DNA from: Levilactobacillus spicheri DSM 15429
Lineage (GTDB): Bacteria; Bacillota; Bacilli; Lactobacillales; Lactobacillaceae
Assembly: GCF_001435095.1 (NCBI RefSeq)
Contig: NZ_AZFC01000016.1
Span: 62,001-126,000, forward strand
DNA length: 64,000 nucleotides
Direction: 5' to 3'
Below the pieces are notes generated by a model. That model was not told the DNA's origin and made no database searches. It worked only from the letters and a program-made list of their open reading frames with translations. Of the stretch, positions 49,492-57,875 are shown piece by piece. The position numbers were made by a program, and so were the translations under genes. Within the stretch, counting starts at the first letter, position 1; every line of letters starts with the position of its first letter.

Positions 49492-49534
49492 AGAGGTAGG
49501 TATCCATCGAATGAGAAAGGAGAGGTGATGGCTT

Positions 49535-50197
49535 ATGAATCGGCGCGCACGCTGGGAAATCCGAGCTTTCTTTTTGCTGTGGTTGGGCTTTCTCTACGTT
49601 CGGGTCCACGACCCCTTCTCTTTCTTACTGCTCAACACGTTTTTGGGGTACATCCCCATCGAACTGAGCTTCCACCTGGGGGCGCACAAGCCCCGGCCGT
49701 TCTGGCTCTTCTGGCCCCTGGTCCTGATTTGGTTGCTGTTCTATCCGAACGCGCCCTATCTCCTGACGGACCTGTTCCACCTCTCCCTGTTGCAGCCATA
49801 CGCCGTTAGCGGCCTGCTCAAGGCGACCTCGCACATCTGGATCTACTTTACCTACATGATGATCAGCGCCCTGGGATGCGCCTTTTTGGGCTTCTGGAGC
49901 CTCAACTACGTCAGTCAAAGCATTTCGCAGCGACTGGCGCGGGGCAACGGCATCGTGCGCTTGATCGTGGTCCTGCTCCTGACCTTCCTGTCGTCGGTCG
50001 GCGTCTACATCGGGCGCTTTCTGCGCATCCACACGATTTACCTTTTCTTGAACCCCGAGCAGTTCATCCGCCCGTTACTCACCATGTGGACCCATAACCT
50101 CTGGATCTTCGTGCTGCTGATGACGGCGCTCCAGCTCTTCTGTTACTGGATTCTCCACCTAATCATGACCGCCCGCACGACGGAAGACAATGAGTAA
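49535..50197 (+). CDS. DUF1361 membrane protein
   Basis: 220 residues with about six helices. The family is recognised by FYPNAPYLLTDLFHLS and SVGVYIGRFLRIHT, with conserved polar residues inside the membrane. Function unknown. AAAGGAGAGG lies upstream of the ATG at 49535; another ATG at 49528 is in a different frame. The gene is divergent from cdaA and has its own terminator. Confidence 0.9.
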   Translation: MNRRARWEIRAFFLLWLGFLYVRVHDPFSFLLLNTFLGYIPIELSFHLGAHKPRPFWLFWPLVLIWLLFYPNAPYLLTDLFHLSLLQPYAVSGLLKATSHIWIYFTYMMISALGCAFLGFWSLNYVSQSISQRLARGNGIVRLIVVLLLTFLSSVGVYIGRFLRIHTIYLFLNPEQFIRPLLTMWTHNLWIFVLLMTALQLFCYWILHLIMTARTTEDNE

Positions 50198-50202
50198 CAA
50201 TG

Positions 50203-50233
50203 CGACTGACCTCGACTGGGGTCAGTCGTTTTT
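50203..50233 (+). terminator. Terminator of the DUF1361 gene
   Basis: CGACTGACC pairs perfectly with GGTCAGTCG, loop TCGACTGG, then five Ts. Confidence 0.85.
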
Positions 50234-50267
50234 AATGCAATGGGGCTCGCATCCCCGCCATTAAGAA

Positions 50268-50306
50268 AGCCCCTACCGACACGCTTGTCAGTAAGGGCTC
50301 TTTTTT
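50268..50306. terminator. Second terminator-type hairpin between convergent genes
   Basis: AGCCCCTACCGAC pairs with GTCAGTAAGGGCT (two mismatches), then TTTTTT on the plus strand. It probably serves read-through from DUF1361 and, more weakly, the nhaP transcript. Confidence 0.65.
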
Positions 50307-50412
50307 ATGATATTGAAAGCTATCAGGTGACATCCGGACCACGGTCGTCACGACCCAGCTGAGCGAAAGCAATCAACAACTTTCGCCGATTTTAACGAAG
50401 ACCACGCGGGTC

Positions 50413-52548
50413 CTAGTTTCCCTCGTCATCGTTCAACGACATGACCAACACATTTTCGGCGTAGTTGACGTACTGCCGCAGGTGGGTGGCCATGGTCCAG
50501 GTAATGTTACCGGCTTCCAGTAAGGATTGGATCCCGGCCCGTTCGGCACTCAGAGCCCGCACCCGCAGCTTGTTGAACTGGTGCTGGTATTCCTCTTCGT
50601 GCGACGGTGCCGCGGCCGCCTTGGCCCGTTCGATGCGGTTACGGTAGTTGACGATCAGGTGGTAGATGGCCTGGTTATCGAACTGCGTCTCGTCCACGTC
50701 GGTGCGCGCGAGGTACTGAGACAACGCTTTAATGGCGGCCTTGGCCGTTTCCCGCTCGACCAGGTTACTCTCGGCGTGGAGCCGGTCGGTGTCCTCGGAG
50801 TGCAACCAGTAGGCCGCGTTCCGGAACAGGTGCTTGAAGAACAGGATCCAGTACCGCACCACGCTGGGCCAGGTATGTCCGGACGCTTGTGAGAGCCGGT
50901 TCTCCAACCGTTCGATTCGCCGCACGGCCCCCACGTAGGTGGTCTGGGTGATCTTCTCACCCTGCCGGAGTTCCTTCAACGCGACCCGTTCGCCCTCGAC
51001 CGCGACCTGCCGCAGGGTCAACTCATCGTTTAAAACCTTCTGCATGGCTTGGTCGGCCCGGTAGTTCATTTCCAAGCGCCGAATGACGAACTGGTAGTCC
51101 AGGATCAGGTCGTAGGCGGCCCGCTGATTATTGGGCCGGCGCAATTCCTCAATCTTCGAGATGGCCAGCCGCATGATGTAGGCCCGCGCCTCGTCCTCGC
51201 TGATCTGACGCACCTCGTCGGCCTCGTCAAAGTCATCGTCCTCGTCGTCGAGGTCCAACTCGTTAGTGATTTCGTCACTGACGCTGGCCCGCGTCTGCAG
51301 GGGCTGCTTGCTGGTCGAAATCAGCGGCAGCGTGATGGTCGCGGCCACTAGGCTAATGATGATGACCCCGGACGCTACGAACAGCATCAAGGCCCGGGTC
51401 GGAAACCCGGCCCCACTGGCGACCGTCAACGGAACCGACAATACCCCGGCCATGGTTACGGCCCCCCGGACCCCGGACAGTCCGGACAAGACTGCCATGC
51501 GGAAGCTCGGGCGTTCTTCGCCGCGGTTTCGCAGGCGTTGAAACAGGATATAGCCGTAGGTCCAGACGATCCGGATACCCAGAATCACCAGCCAAGCGCC
51601 CAGCGCAAATAACAGGGCCTCACTGGTATTGAATTGGCCGCCCTTGATGACCTGCGAGGTCGCCACGGGCAGCTCGATGCCCAGAATCACGAACACGATC
51701 CCGTTCAACGAATAGATAATGATGTCCCAAACCTTTTCGGTCACCAGTTTAAGTTCCGGCGAATCCTCCACGATTTGGCTTTCCCGCGCGTGGTACAGGA
51801 CCCCGGCGGTCACGACCGCGATCACCCCTGAGGCGTGGGTGATCTCTTCGGTCACCAGGTAGACCACGAAGGGCGTCGCCAGTTGCAGCACGGTGTTGAA
51901 CACCACGTCGTCAATTCCTTGCCGGCGCAAAACATCCATTAACAGCTGAATCGCCGTCATGATGATCAGCCCCGCCAAAAAACCCACGATACTGATGTAG
52001 ACAAAGTCGCCCGCCGCGGTCCCCAGGGAAAAGGCCCCGGTCACGGTCGCCGCAATGGCGTATTTAAAGGCAATCAGCCCGCTGGCATCGTTGATTAGGC
52101 TTTCACCACTGACCAGGTGCATCAGGCTCTCCGGCAGTTTGGCCTGCTTCGAGATCGACTGCACGGCCACCGGGTCGGTCGGCGACAGGATCGCCGCCAG
52201 CGCGAAGGCCACGGTCAGCGGCATCTTTGGAATCAACAGGTAAATCAGGTAGCCCCCCAGAATGGTCGTTAAAAAGACCAGCCAGATGGCATTGGCAAAA
52301 ATCGGTCCTCGCAGGCGCCAAAGTTCACGCCGCGGGAACCGGCGCCCATCGTTATACAGTAAGGGCGCAATAAACAAGAGTAAGAACCAGTCAGTTTCCA
52401 GTTGAATCTGGAACTGCCAAATCAAGGCCACAATCAACCCTAACGCGATTTGAATCAGACTGACCGGAATAAATGTGAGGTAGTGACTGATGATGTTCGA
52501 CAAAAGGACTAACACAATCAATAAAATCACTGCTTCAACTATGGGCAA
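50413..52548 (-). CDS. Na+/H+ antiporter, CPA1 (NhaP) family
   Basis: 711 residues, about twelve helices (1-430). Signature motifs ILSPTDPVAV and GESLINDASG are in helices 5-6; both aspartates of the cation site are present. A long cytoplasmic tail of about 280 residues follows, beginning with an acidic block (ELDLDDEDDDFDEADEVR) and rich in helices; it probably regulates activity. The ATG lies 21 bases after murB and the two genes are likely cotranscribed. Cation selectivity (Na+ or K+) is not deducible. Confidence 0.9.
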   Translation of the reverse strand: MPIVEAVILLIVLVLLSNIISHYLTFIPVSLIQIALGLIVALIWQFQIQLETDWFLLLFIAPLLYNDGRRFPRRELWRLRGPIFANAIWLVFLTTILGGYLIYLLIPKMPLTVAFALAAILSPTDPVAVQSISKQAKLPESLMHLVSGESLINDASGLIAFKYAIAATVTGAFSLGTAAGDFVYISIVGFLAGLIIMTAIQLLMDVLRRQGIDDVVFNTVLQLATPFVVYLVTEEITHASGVIAVVTAGVLYHARESQIVEDSPELKLVTEKVWDIIIYSLNGIVFVILGIELPVATSQVIKGGQFNTSEALLFALGAWLVILGIRIVWTYGYILFQRLRNRGEERPSFRMAVLSGLSGVRGAVTMAGVLSVPLTVASGAGFPTRALMLFVASGVIIISLVAATITLPLISTSKQPLQTRASVSDEITNELDLDDEDDDFDEADEVRQISEDEARAYIMRLAISKIEELRRPNNQRAAYDLILDYQFVIRRLEMNYRADQAMQKVLNDELTLRQVAVEGERVALKELRQGEKITQTTYVGAVRRIERLENRLSQASGHTWPSVVRYWILFFKHLFRNAAYWLHSEDTDRLHAESNLVERETAKAAIKALSQYLARTDVDETQFDNQAIYHLIVNYRNRIERAKAAAAPSHEEEYQHQFNKLRVRALSAERAGIQSLLEAGNITWTMATHLRQYVNYAENVLVMSLNDDEGN

Positions 52549-52569
52549 ATGAGGTCCCCCCTTCTAAGA

Positions 52570-53484
52570 TTAGTCTTGTGGTTGCTCGCCAATAATGCGA
52601 ACTTCCGTTTCGAGCTTGACGTGGTCGGTCTTCCAGATCACGTCTTGGATGTGATGAATCAACTCCAGGTAGTCCGTGGCGGTGGCGTGGTCGATGTTCA
52701 CGATGAAGCCCGCGTGCTTCGTCGAGACCTGGGCGCCGCCCCACTTCAGGCCCTGTAACCCGGCCTCCTGAATCAATTGGCCAGTATAGTGACCTTCGGG
52801 CCGTTTGAAGACACTGCCGCACGACGGCAGGTCCAATGGCTGCTTCGCCGCACGCCGGGCGTTCAGATCGTCCATCTGCGCCTGAATAGCGCCCTTATCA
52901 CCGGGCGTCAGGGCAAAAGTCGCCGTTAACACGATGTCGTGATAGTCCTGCACGGAGCTGTGCCGGTACCCAAAGTCCAGTTCTTCGCGACTCAGGGTCC
53001 GAATCTCGCCGGTTGGCGTCAAGACCTCGGCCGCCACGGCGACTTCACTGATCTCACCGCCGTAAGCGCCGGCGTTCATGAAGATGGCACCGCCCACGCT
53101 CCCGGGAATCCCGGCGGCAAACTCCAGGCCGCTCAGCCCGTGAGCCTGGGCCACCTGGGTCGTCTTGATCAGGGCCGCCCCGGCCGCGGCGGTCACCGTG
53201 TGCTGGTCATCGTCGGCGGTAATGCTGGCCATCTTGGTCAGAATCATCACCAGGCCGCGAATCCCGCCGTCCCGGACGATCAGGTTGCTGGCGTTGCCGA
53301 CCACCGTTACCGGGAGTTTTTCCTGGTTCGCGTAGGCCAGTAACGACTTGGTCTCCTGCACGTTCGTTGGGAACGCCAGGTAGTCGGCCGGGCCACCGGT
53401 CTTCGTGTGGGTGTAATGGGCTAACGGCTCATGCCGTAAAATTTCTATTGTTGGAAATACAGTTGCGATATCTTCCATAATCAT
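52570..53484 (-). CDS. murB: UDP-N-acetylenolpyruvoylglucosamine reductase
   Basis: Reduces UDP-GlcNAc-enolpyruvate to UDP-MurNAc with NADPH and FAD. 304 residues. The FAD-binding segment reads [18 protein letters not shown] and [20 protein letters not shown]; the proton donor Ser is in SCGSVFKRP, typical of type IIa MurB. AAGGG precedes the ATG. It is first gene of the murB-nhaP pair and divergent from exoA, with a Family 2 repeat between. Confidence 0.95.
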   Translation of the reverse strand: MIMEDIATVFPTIEILRHEPLAHYTHTKTGGPADYLAFPTNVQETKSLLAYANQEKLPVTVVGNASNLIVRDGGIRGLVMILTKMASITADDDQHTVTAAAGAALIKTTQVAQAHGLSGLEFAAGIPGSVGGAIFMNAGAYGGEISEVAVAAEVLTPTGEIRTLSREELDFGYRHSSVQDYHDIVLTATFALTPGDKGAIQAQMDDLNARRAAKQPLDLPSCGSVFKRPEGHYTGQLIQEAGLQGLKWGGAQVSTKHAGFIVNIDHATATDYLELIHHIQDVIWKTDHVKLETEVRIIGEQPQD

Positions 53485-53515
53485 TGTTTTCCCTTCGTTT
53501 CACCAATATTCAGGG

Positions 53516-53627
53516 GTTGGGACCAACGTCTCGGACGTTTTTCTTCCGAACACCTGGTACCGAAACGTGCGCCAAAGGGCAGCTGACGACCTAACGACTC
53601 ACCAGCTCATCATCCTTTGTCCCACTC
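53516..53627 (-). repeat. Family 2 repeat, shortened copy
   Basis: Keeps GAGTGGGACAAAGG at one end, GGCGCACGTTTCGG in the middle and a TTGGTCCCAA-type other end, but the central long hairpin is missing. It lies in the murB-exoA divergent gap. Confidence 0.7.
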
Positions 53628-53710
53628 TCTAACAGTCATATGAACATTTTAGCATGAATCCCCAGCAAACAACATGCCAGACACCTGGAAAGCGGGGAAA
53701 AGGCATTTTC

Positions 53711-53719
53711 TGGTATACT
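53711..53719 (+). promoter_or_regulatory. exoA promoter -10 (extended)
   Basis: TGG TATACT; no strong -35. It is the only promoter-like box between the repeat and exoA. Confidence 0.5.
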
Positions 53720-53790
53720 GGGAATGGATTATGCCCCTGGCCTGACCACCAGTGCCCGGGGCGCAACTTATGCGTTGGAGGCGTAAAATT

Positions 53791-54558
53791 ATGAAATTCA
53801 TTTCTTGGAACGTCAACGGGTTACGCGCAATCGTGAAGAAGGGCTTCGTCGAGACCTTTCAGGACCTGGACGCCGACTTCTTCGGGGTGCAGGAGACCAA
53901 GCTGCAGGAGGGACAGATCGACCTGGACCTGCCCGGGTACTACCAATACTGGAATTACGCGGAACGCAAGGGCTATTCGGGGACGGCTCTGTTCACGAAG
54001 CACCAGCCGCTCAGCGTTCACTACGGGATCGACGCCCCCGACTTCGACCACGAAGGCCGGGCCATCACCTTGGAATACCCCGACTTTTACCTGCTGACCT
54101 GCTACACGCCGAACTCCGGGACCAAGCTGAAGCGCCTGGACTTCCGGATGGGCTGGGAAGACGCCTTTCTGACATACATCAACCAGCTCAACGCGCAAAA
54201 GCCGGTCATCTTCTGCGGCGACCTCAACGTGGCCCACGAAGAGATCGACCTGAAGAACCCCAAGTCCAACCACCACAACGCCGGGTTCTCCGACGAGGAA
54301 CGGGGGAAGTTCACCACGCTGCTGGGTGCCGGTTACCTGGACACCTTCCGGAACTTCTACCCCGACGCCACCGGCCGCTATTCCTGGTGGAGCTACCGGT
54401 TCCACGCCCGGGACAACAACGCCGGCTGGCGCATCGACTACTTCGTAACCAGCCAACGCTTGCAAAAGCAGCTCCAAGACGCTAAAATCTTAGACCAAGT
54501 CATGGGCTCCGACCACTGTCCGGTCGAACTGGACGTCGACGGCTTACACGTCGACTAG
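53791..54558 (+). CDS. exoA: Exodeoxyribonuclease III (AP endonuclease)
   Basis: 255 residues; cuts DNA at abasic sites in base-excision repair. The metal and catalytic residues are visible: ISWNVNGLRA, VQETKL (Glu), YTPNSG (Tyr), GDLNVAHEEID (Asp/Asn) and GSDHCPV (Asp-His). GGAGG precedes the ATG at 53791 by ten bases. It is followed by a second nuclease gene, possibly in one unit, and by Ung further on in this window. Confidence 0.95.
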   Translation: MKFISWNVNGLRAIVKKGFVETFQDLDADFFGVQETKLQEGQIDLDLPGYYQYWNYAERKGYSGTALFTKHQPLSVHYGIDAPDFDHEGRAITLEYPDFYLLTCYTPNSGTKLKRLDFRMGWEDAFLTYINQLNAQKPVIFCGDLNVAHEEIDLKNPKSNHHNAGFSDEERGKFTTLLGAGYLDTFRNFYPDATGRYSWWSYRFHARDNNAGWRIDYFVTSQRLQKQLQDAKILDQVMGSDHCPVELDVDGLHVD

Positions 54559-54607
54559 CGGCCGGTCCCGCCCACCATTCTATCTATCGAGAGAGGAAGA
54601 TCCTATC

Positions 54608-55144
54608 GTGAATTTTGTCGCTATGGACTTTGAAACGGCCAACGGAAAACGCTACAGCGCGTGTTCGCTGGCCCTGACCATCGTCCGCAATAGTCAGGTG
54701 GTCGACGAGTTCTACTCGCTGATCAAGCCCGACACGGAATTTTTCTGGCGCAACGTCCAGATTCACGGCATCCACGAAGCTGACGTGGCCAACGCCCCCA
54801 CCTTTCCTGAGGTCTGGGAGCACGTGGCACCGTTCTTTCAACGCGACCGCCTGGTCATTGCCCACAACGCCCCCTTCGATAACGGGGTGTTGCGCAGCAG
54901 CCTCGAGCACTACCGGCTACCAGCGGCCCGTTACCTGACCCTGGACACCGTGAAAACCAGTCGCAAGTTCTTCCCAGAATTCCCCAACCACAAGTTGGAC
55001 ACGGTCTGTGCGGAACTCGATATCGACCTGCACCATCACCACAACGCGCTCGACGACAGCCTCGCCTGCGCCAACATTTTGCTCTACGAAGCCAACCACT
55101 TCGGGACGCAACCCCTGAAGTCCTTTATCAAGGTCAACGCCTAG
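54608..55144 (+). CDS. DnaQ-like 3'-5' exonuclease (DEDDh)
   Basis: 178 residues. The four acidic residues and the histidine of the DEDDh group are in VAMDFETANG, AHNAPFDNGVL and HHNALDDSLA. It starts at GTG 54608 behind GAGAGGAAG. It is close to the epsilon subunit/RNase T-type exonucleases; a role in proofreading-type trimming is likely but the substrate is unknown. It follows exoA by 49 bases. Confidence 0.9.
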   Translation: MNFVAMDFETANGKRYSACSLALTIVRNSQVVDEFYSLIKPDTEFFWRNVQIHGIHEADVANAPTFPEVWEHVAPFFQRDRLVIAHNAPFDNGVLRSSLEHYRLPAARYLTLDTVKTSRKFFPEFPNHKLDTVCAELDIDLHHHHNALDDSLACANILLYEANHFGTQPLKSFIKVNA

Positions 55145-55178
55145 GAAATCATGGATGAGGTCAGTCGCTTCTGAGCCC

Positions 55179-55309
55179 GGCAAAAATTGGGCTGGAACGG
55201 GGTGGGCACGGCTGAGAGCCCGAAACTCAGGTCTCTCAGACCGGCCTTTGTCTAAGCTGGCTAAGAAACACCAGCTAAGACAAATTTCACCCCTGAGCCC
55301 ATTTTTGCC
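55179..55309 (+). repeat. Family 1 structured intergenic repeat, copy C, with extended stem
   Basis: P1 is GGGGTG/CACCCC (55199-55204 with 55288-55293) and is lengthened by GGCAAAAAT/ATTTTTGCC and GGGCT/AGCCC (55179-55194 with 55295-55309). P2 outer CTGAG/CTCAG; P3 outer TTTGTCT/AGACAAA and inner AGCTGG/CCAGCT. Its 20-base left end is repeated in inverted orientation at 55683-55702. Confidence 0.82.
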
Positions 55310-55411
55310 AGGCCCTCCAGCTGATACTGTCGTCATCCATAACTGATGTTGAATCGAAAATTGCATCCGGTTCGAATAGAACATACATCATCGGTATCAC
55401 CGTGACAATTC

Positions 55412-55457
55412 AAAAGGACTGTTCACTGACTTGCTTGGTCGGTGAACAGTCCTTTTT
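55412..55457. terminator. Bidirectional intrinsic terminator
   Basis: AAAAGGACTGTTCACTGAC pairs with GTCGGTGAACAGTCCTTTT (one G-U) around a seven-base loop. It lies between repeat copies C and D and near the convergent exonuclease and GNAT genes. Confidence 0.88.
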
Positions 55458-55506
55458 CATGTTGACAATGATTAAGTCGATTAGTAACGGTGAGCCTCCC
55501 ACGTTA

Positions 55507-55659
55507 GCGCAACAGAGGCGACTTGCTGGCCGTGGTGAAATTGATGTTACCTGGTGTTCTTTGCCAGGTTACATCAAGGCCGAGTTCTGGAGATCCGCGT
55601 TTTTGGCGGAGCTTCAGAATCGTGCCCACCTCGGCCGGCTTGCTCGCCGGCGTGGAGCG
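55507..55659 (-). repeat. Family 1 structured intergenic repeat, copy D
   Basis: P1 is GGCCG-A-GGTG with CACC-A-CGGCC (55636-55627 with 55537-55528, minus strand). P2 outer TTCTG/CAGAA and inner CCGC/GCGG; P3 outer TTGATGT/ACATCAA and inner ACCTGG/CCAGGT. P0 is GCCGG/CCGGC. It is the closest relative of B1. Confidence 0.82.
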
Positions 55660-55682
55660 ATTGGTTTCGCCTATCTGGAATT

Positions 55683-55702
55683 GTTCCAGCCCAATTTTTG
55701 CC
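55683..55702 (-). repeat. Inverted repeat partner of 55179-55198
   Basis: GTTCCAGCCCAATTTTTGCC is the exact 20-base reverse complement of 55179-55198. The two copies flank a segment of about 520 bases holding repeats C and D and a terminator. The region 55145-55731 contains no credible gene. Confidence 0.75.
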
Positions 55703-55731
55703 AGGCCCGGAAGCGCGAGGCGCACTCTAGC

Positions 55732-56253
55732 CTAGTTCTGATTCGTCAATGGATAAACCATCTCCACGGCCGTGACCGGCTTGCCGGCGTCGTCCTTGAC
55801 CGTTTCGGGGGGCGTGCTAGTCCGCACGAAGCCCATCTTCTGGTACAGGTGCATGGCCGCCACGTTGCGGGTCTGCACGATGAGCCCCACCGCCTCTAGC
55901 GAACTGGCGCTTTGAGCCCAGTACAGAGCCTCGTCGACCAGGGCGGTCCCGATGCCCTGCCGCCAGTATGCTTGCTCGACGGCGAGGCCCAGCTCCCCCA
56001 CGTTGCCCTGAGGCGTCGGGGCAATCGACAGCACCCCGATCAGTTGCTTCCCCAGGCTTGCCACCAGGAGCAGGTGCGCATCGCTGTGCTCGATTTGACG
56101 CAGCTGGTCGGCCTCCTGGCTCACGCTGATGGGATCGTCGGCGTTGGCCAACGTAAAGGTGTCACTCTCCCGTTGCAACCGCGTCAGCAGTGTCAACAGT
56201 TGCGCGGCATCACTGGCTTCTGGTAACCGAATCTCCACTTCATCCTCACTCAT
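55732..56253 (-). CDS. GNAT acetyltransferase
   Basis: 173 residues. Acetyl-CoA loop GLAVEQAYWRQGIGTALVDE and the NVAAMHLYQKMGFVRT motif place it in the GNAT family, near RimI-type and general N-acetyltransferases. Its ATG overlaps the tsaE stop by eight bases, so it is coupled to tsaE; tsaE is often next to rimI, but this protein is not close enough to call it that. Confidence 0.85.
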   Translation of the reverse strand: MSEDEVEIRLPEASDAAQLLTLLTRLQRESDTFTLANADDPISVSQEADQLRQIEHSDAHLLLVASLGKQLIGVLSIAPTPQGNVGELGLAVEQAYWRQGIGTALVDEALYWAQSASSLEAVGLIVQTRNVAAMHLYQKMGFVRTSTPPETVKDDAGKPVTAVEMVYPLTNQN

Positions 56254-56722
56254 GTTGACCGTCCTCCAATGGCTGAATCAGGGCCGCAAAATGGTCCCCG
56301 TGGGGCTCGAACGCCAGCGTCCGCTGGTTCTCACCGGCAGCGTCGTCGCGTTTAAACACGATTCGCAGGTAGTTCTCCGGCAGCTCGTCGGCAATGAACT
56401 GGGACCACTCGATGACGTTGACCCCGTCACCGTTGAAGTATTCCTCCAGGCCTAATTCATCCCCACTGCCGTCCTCCAACCGGTACACGTCCATGTGGTA
56501 CAAGGGCAAACGGCCGCCCTGGTACTCCCGGATAATGGTGAAAGTCGGACTCTTCACGTTACGCTTGATACCCAGTCCGGCCGCCAGCCCCTTGGTAAAG
56601 GTGGTCTTGCCGGCACCCAGGTCGCCATCCAGCAGAATGACGTCTTGGGCTTGTAACCCCGGTGCTAGTTGCCGCCCTATAGCCATCGTTTGTTCCGGAC
56701 TCGTGACCGTAATTTTTAACAT
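56246..56722 (-). CDS. tsaE: tRNA threonylcarbamoyladenosine biosynthesis ATPase TsaE
   Basis: 158 residues. P-loop [14 protein letters not shown] (about 33), then [21 protein letters not shown] and VNVIEWSQF, the full TsaE pattern. It energises the TsaB-TsaD complex that makes t6A37 in ANN-reading tRNAs. The start ATG ([11 protein letters not shown]) is set by family alignment. Cotranscribed with the GNAT gene downstream and likely with pta-ung upstream separated by its own promoter region. Confidence 0.94.
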   Translation of the reverse strand: MLKITVTSPEQTMAIGRQLAPGLQAQDVILLDGDLGAGKTTFTKGLAAGLGIKRNVKSPTFTIIREYQGGRLPLYHMDVYRLEDGSGDELGLEEYFNGDGVNVIEWSQFIADELPENYLRIVFKRDDAAGENQRTLAFEPHGDHFAALIQPLEDGQHE

Positions 56723-56809
56723 GTTGGTTAACCCCTTTTTTGACCAAATTGATGCAGACTCATGGTACCGCGTGATTCCGCATTCGAATCATCTTTCCCG
56801 TAACAAATA

Positions 56810-56844
56810 ATACCCGGATTGCCAATAAAGCGCAATCCAGGTAT
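56810..56844 (-). terminator. Terminator of pta
   Basis: ATACCCGGATTG pairs with CAATCCAGGTAT (one mismatch) around an 11-base loop; the minus strand continues in a T-rich tail (TATTTGTT). Confidence 0.6.
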
Positions 56845-56866
56845 CTGGTTGATTTTTAAAAGTAAA

Positions 56867-57844
56867 TTAAGCTAAGGATTGAGCCGCCGTGATGATGGCT
56901 ACCTTGTAGACGTCCTCTTCGTTGCAACCCCGTGATAAGTCGGAGACCGGCTTGTTCAGACCTTGCAGGATCGGGCCGATGGCTTCGAAGCCGCCGAACC
57001 GTTGCGCAATCTTGTAGCCGATGTTCCCGGACTGAAGTTCTGGGAAGACGAAGACGTTGGCGTGACCCGCTACCTTGGAATCCGGTGCCTTTTGCGCCCC
57101 CACACTTGGGACGAAGGCCGCGTCAAATTGTAATTCCCCGTCTAATGGCAGGTCCGGCGCCGATTCATGGGCCAGCTTCGTGGCTTCTTGCACCTTGGTG
57201 ACCATGTCACCCTTCGCGGAGCCCTTGGTGGAGAAGCTCAATAAGGCAACCTTCGGGTCAATGTCGAAGACCTTCGCGGTGTGGGCACTTTCCACGGCCA
57301 CTTCGGCCATGCCGGCAGCGTCCAATTCGATGTTGATGGCACAGTCGGCGAAGACAAAGCGTTGGTCGCCCTTCTGCATGATGAAGGCCCCGCTGATCCG
57401 GCGAACGCCCGGCTTTGTCTTAATGATCTGTAACGCTGGCCGCACGGTGTCCCCCGTTGGATGCACGGCACCGGAGACCATCCCATCGGCTTGGTCCATG
57501 TAGACCATCATGGTGCCGACGTAGTTCGGGTCCTTGAGCATTTCCTTGGCTTGTTCCGGCGTGTTCTTACCTTTCCGCCGTTCCACCAGGGCATCCAGCA
57601 TCGCTTGGTGCTGGTCGGCAGGAATATTTTCTGGGTCCAGAATCGATAACGGGGCTAGGTCGATGTCGTGGCTCTTGGCCGTGGCTTCGATTTCGCTCTG
57701 CTTGCCTAAGACAACAGACTTGATCAGCCCGTCGGCGGCTAAGCGGCTAGCGGCGCCTAAGACCCGTGCATCTTCCCCTTCAGGAAAGACGATGGTTTTG
57801 TTTTGACCAGTGATTTTTTGCTTGAGACTATCAAAAAGTTCCAT
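56867..57844 (-). CDS. pta: Phosphate acetyltransferase
   Basis: Interconverts acetyl-CoA and acetyl phosphate, linking the phosphoketolase pathway to ethanol or acetate production. 325 residues, the normal short-form length. It begins MELFDSLKQKITGQNKTIVF with PEGEDARVLGAA; GMVSGAVHPTGDTVRPALQI and VFPELQSGNIGYKIAQRFGG are signature segments. It follows ung by 31 bases and the two may be cotranscribed. Confidence 0.96.
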   Translation of the reverse strand: MELFDSLKQKITGQNKTIVFPEGEDARVLGAASRLAADGLIKSVVLGKQSEIEATAKSHDIDLAPLSILDPENIPADQHQAMLDALVERRKGKNTPEQAKEMLKDPNYVGTMMVYMDQADGMVSGAVHPTGDTVRPALQIIKTKPGVRRISGAFIMQKGDQRFVFADCAINIELDAAGMAEVAVESAHTAKVFDIDPKVALLSFSTKGSAKGDMVTKVQEATKLAHESAPDLPLDGELQFDAAFVPSVGAQKAPDSKVAGHANVFVFPELQSGNIGYKIAQRFGGFEAIGPILQGLNKPVSDLSRGCNEEDVYKVAIITAAQSLA

Positions 57845-57875
57845 AGATGATGACCTCCATAAAATATCCCACGAA

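Noticed and set aside
55504-55725. 73-codon frame across Family 1 copy D on the minus strand
   Set aside because: Copies A, B1, B2 and C do not preserve the frame, while the stems are preserved; RNA or DNA structure explains conservation better than a protein.
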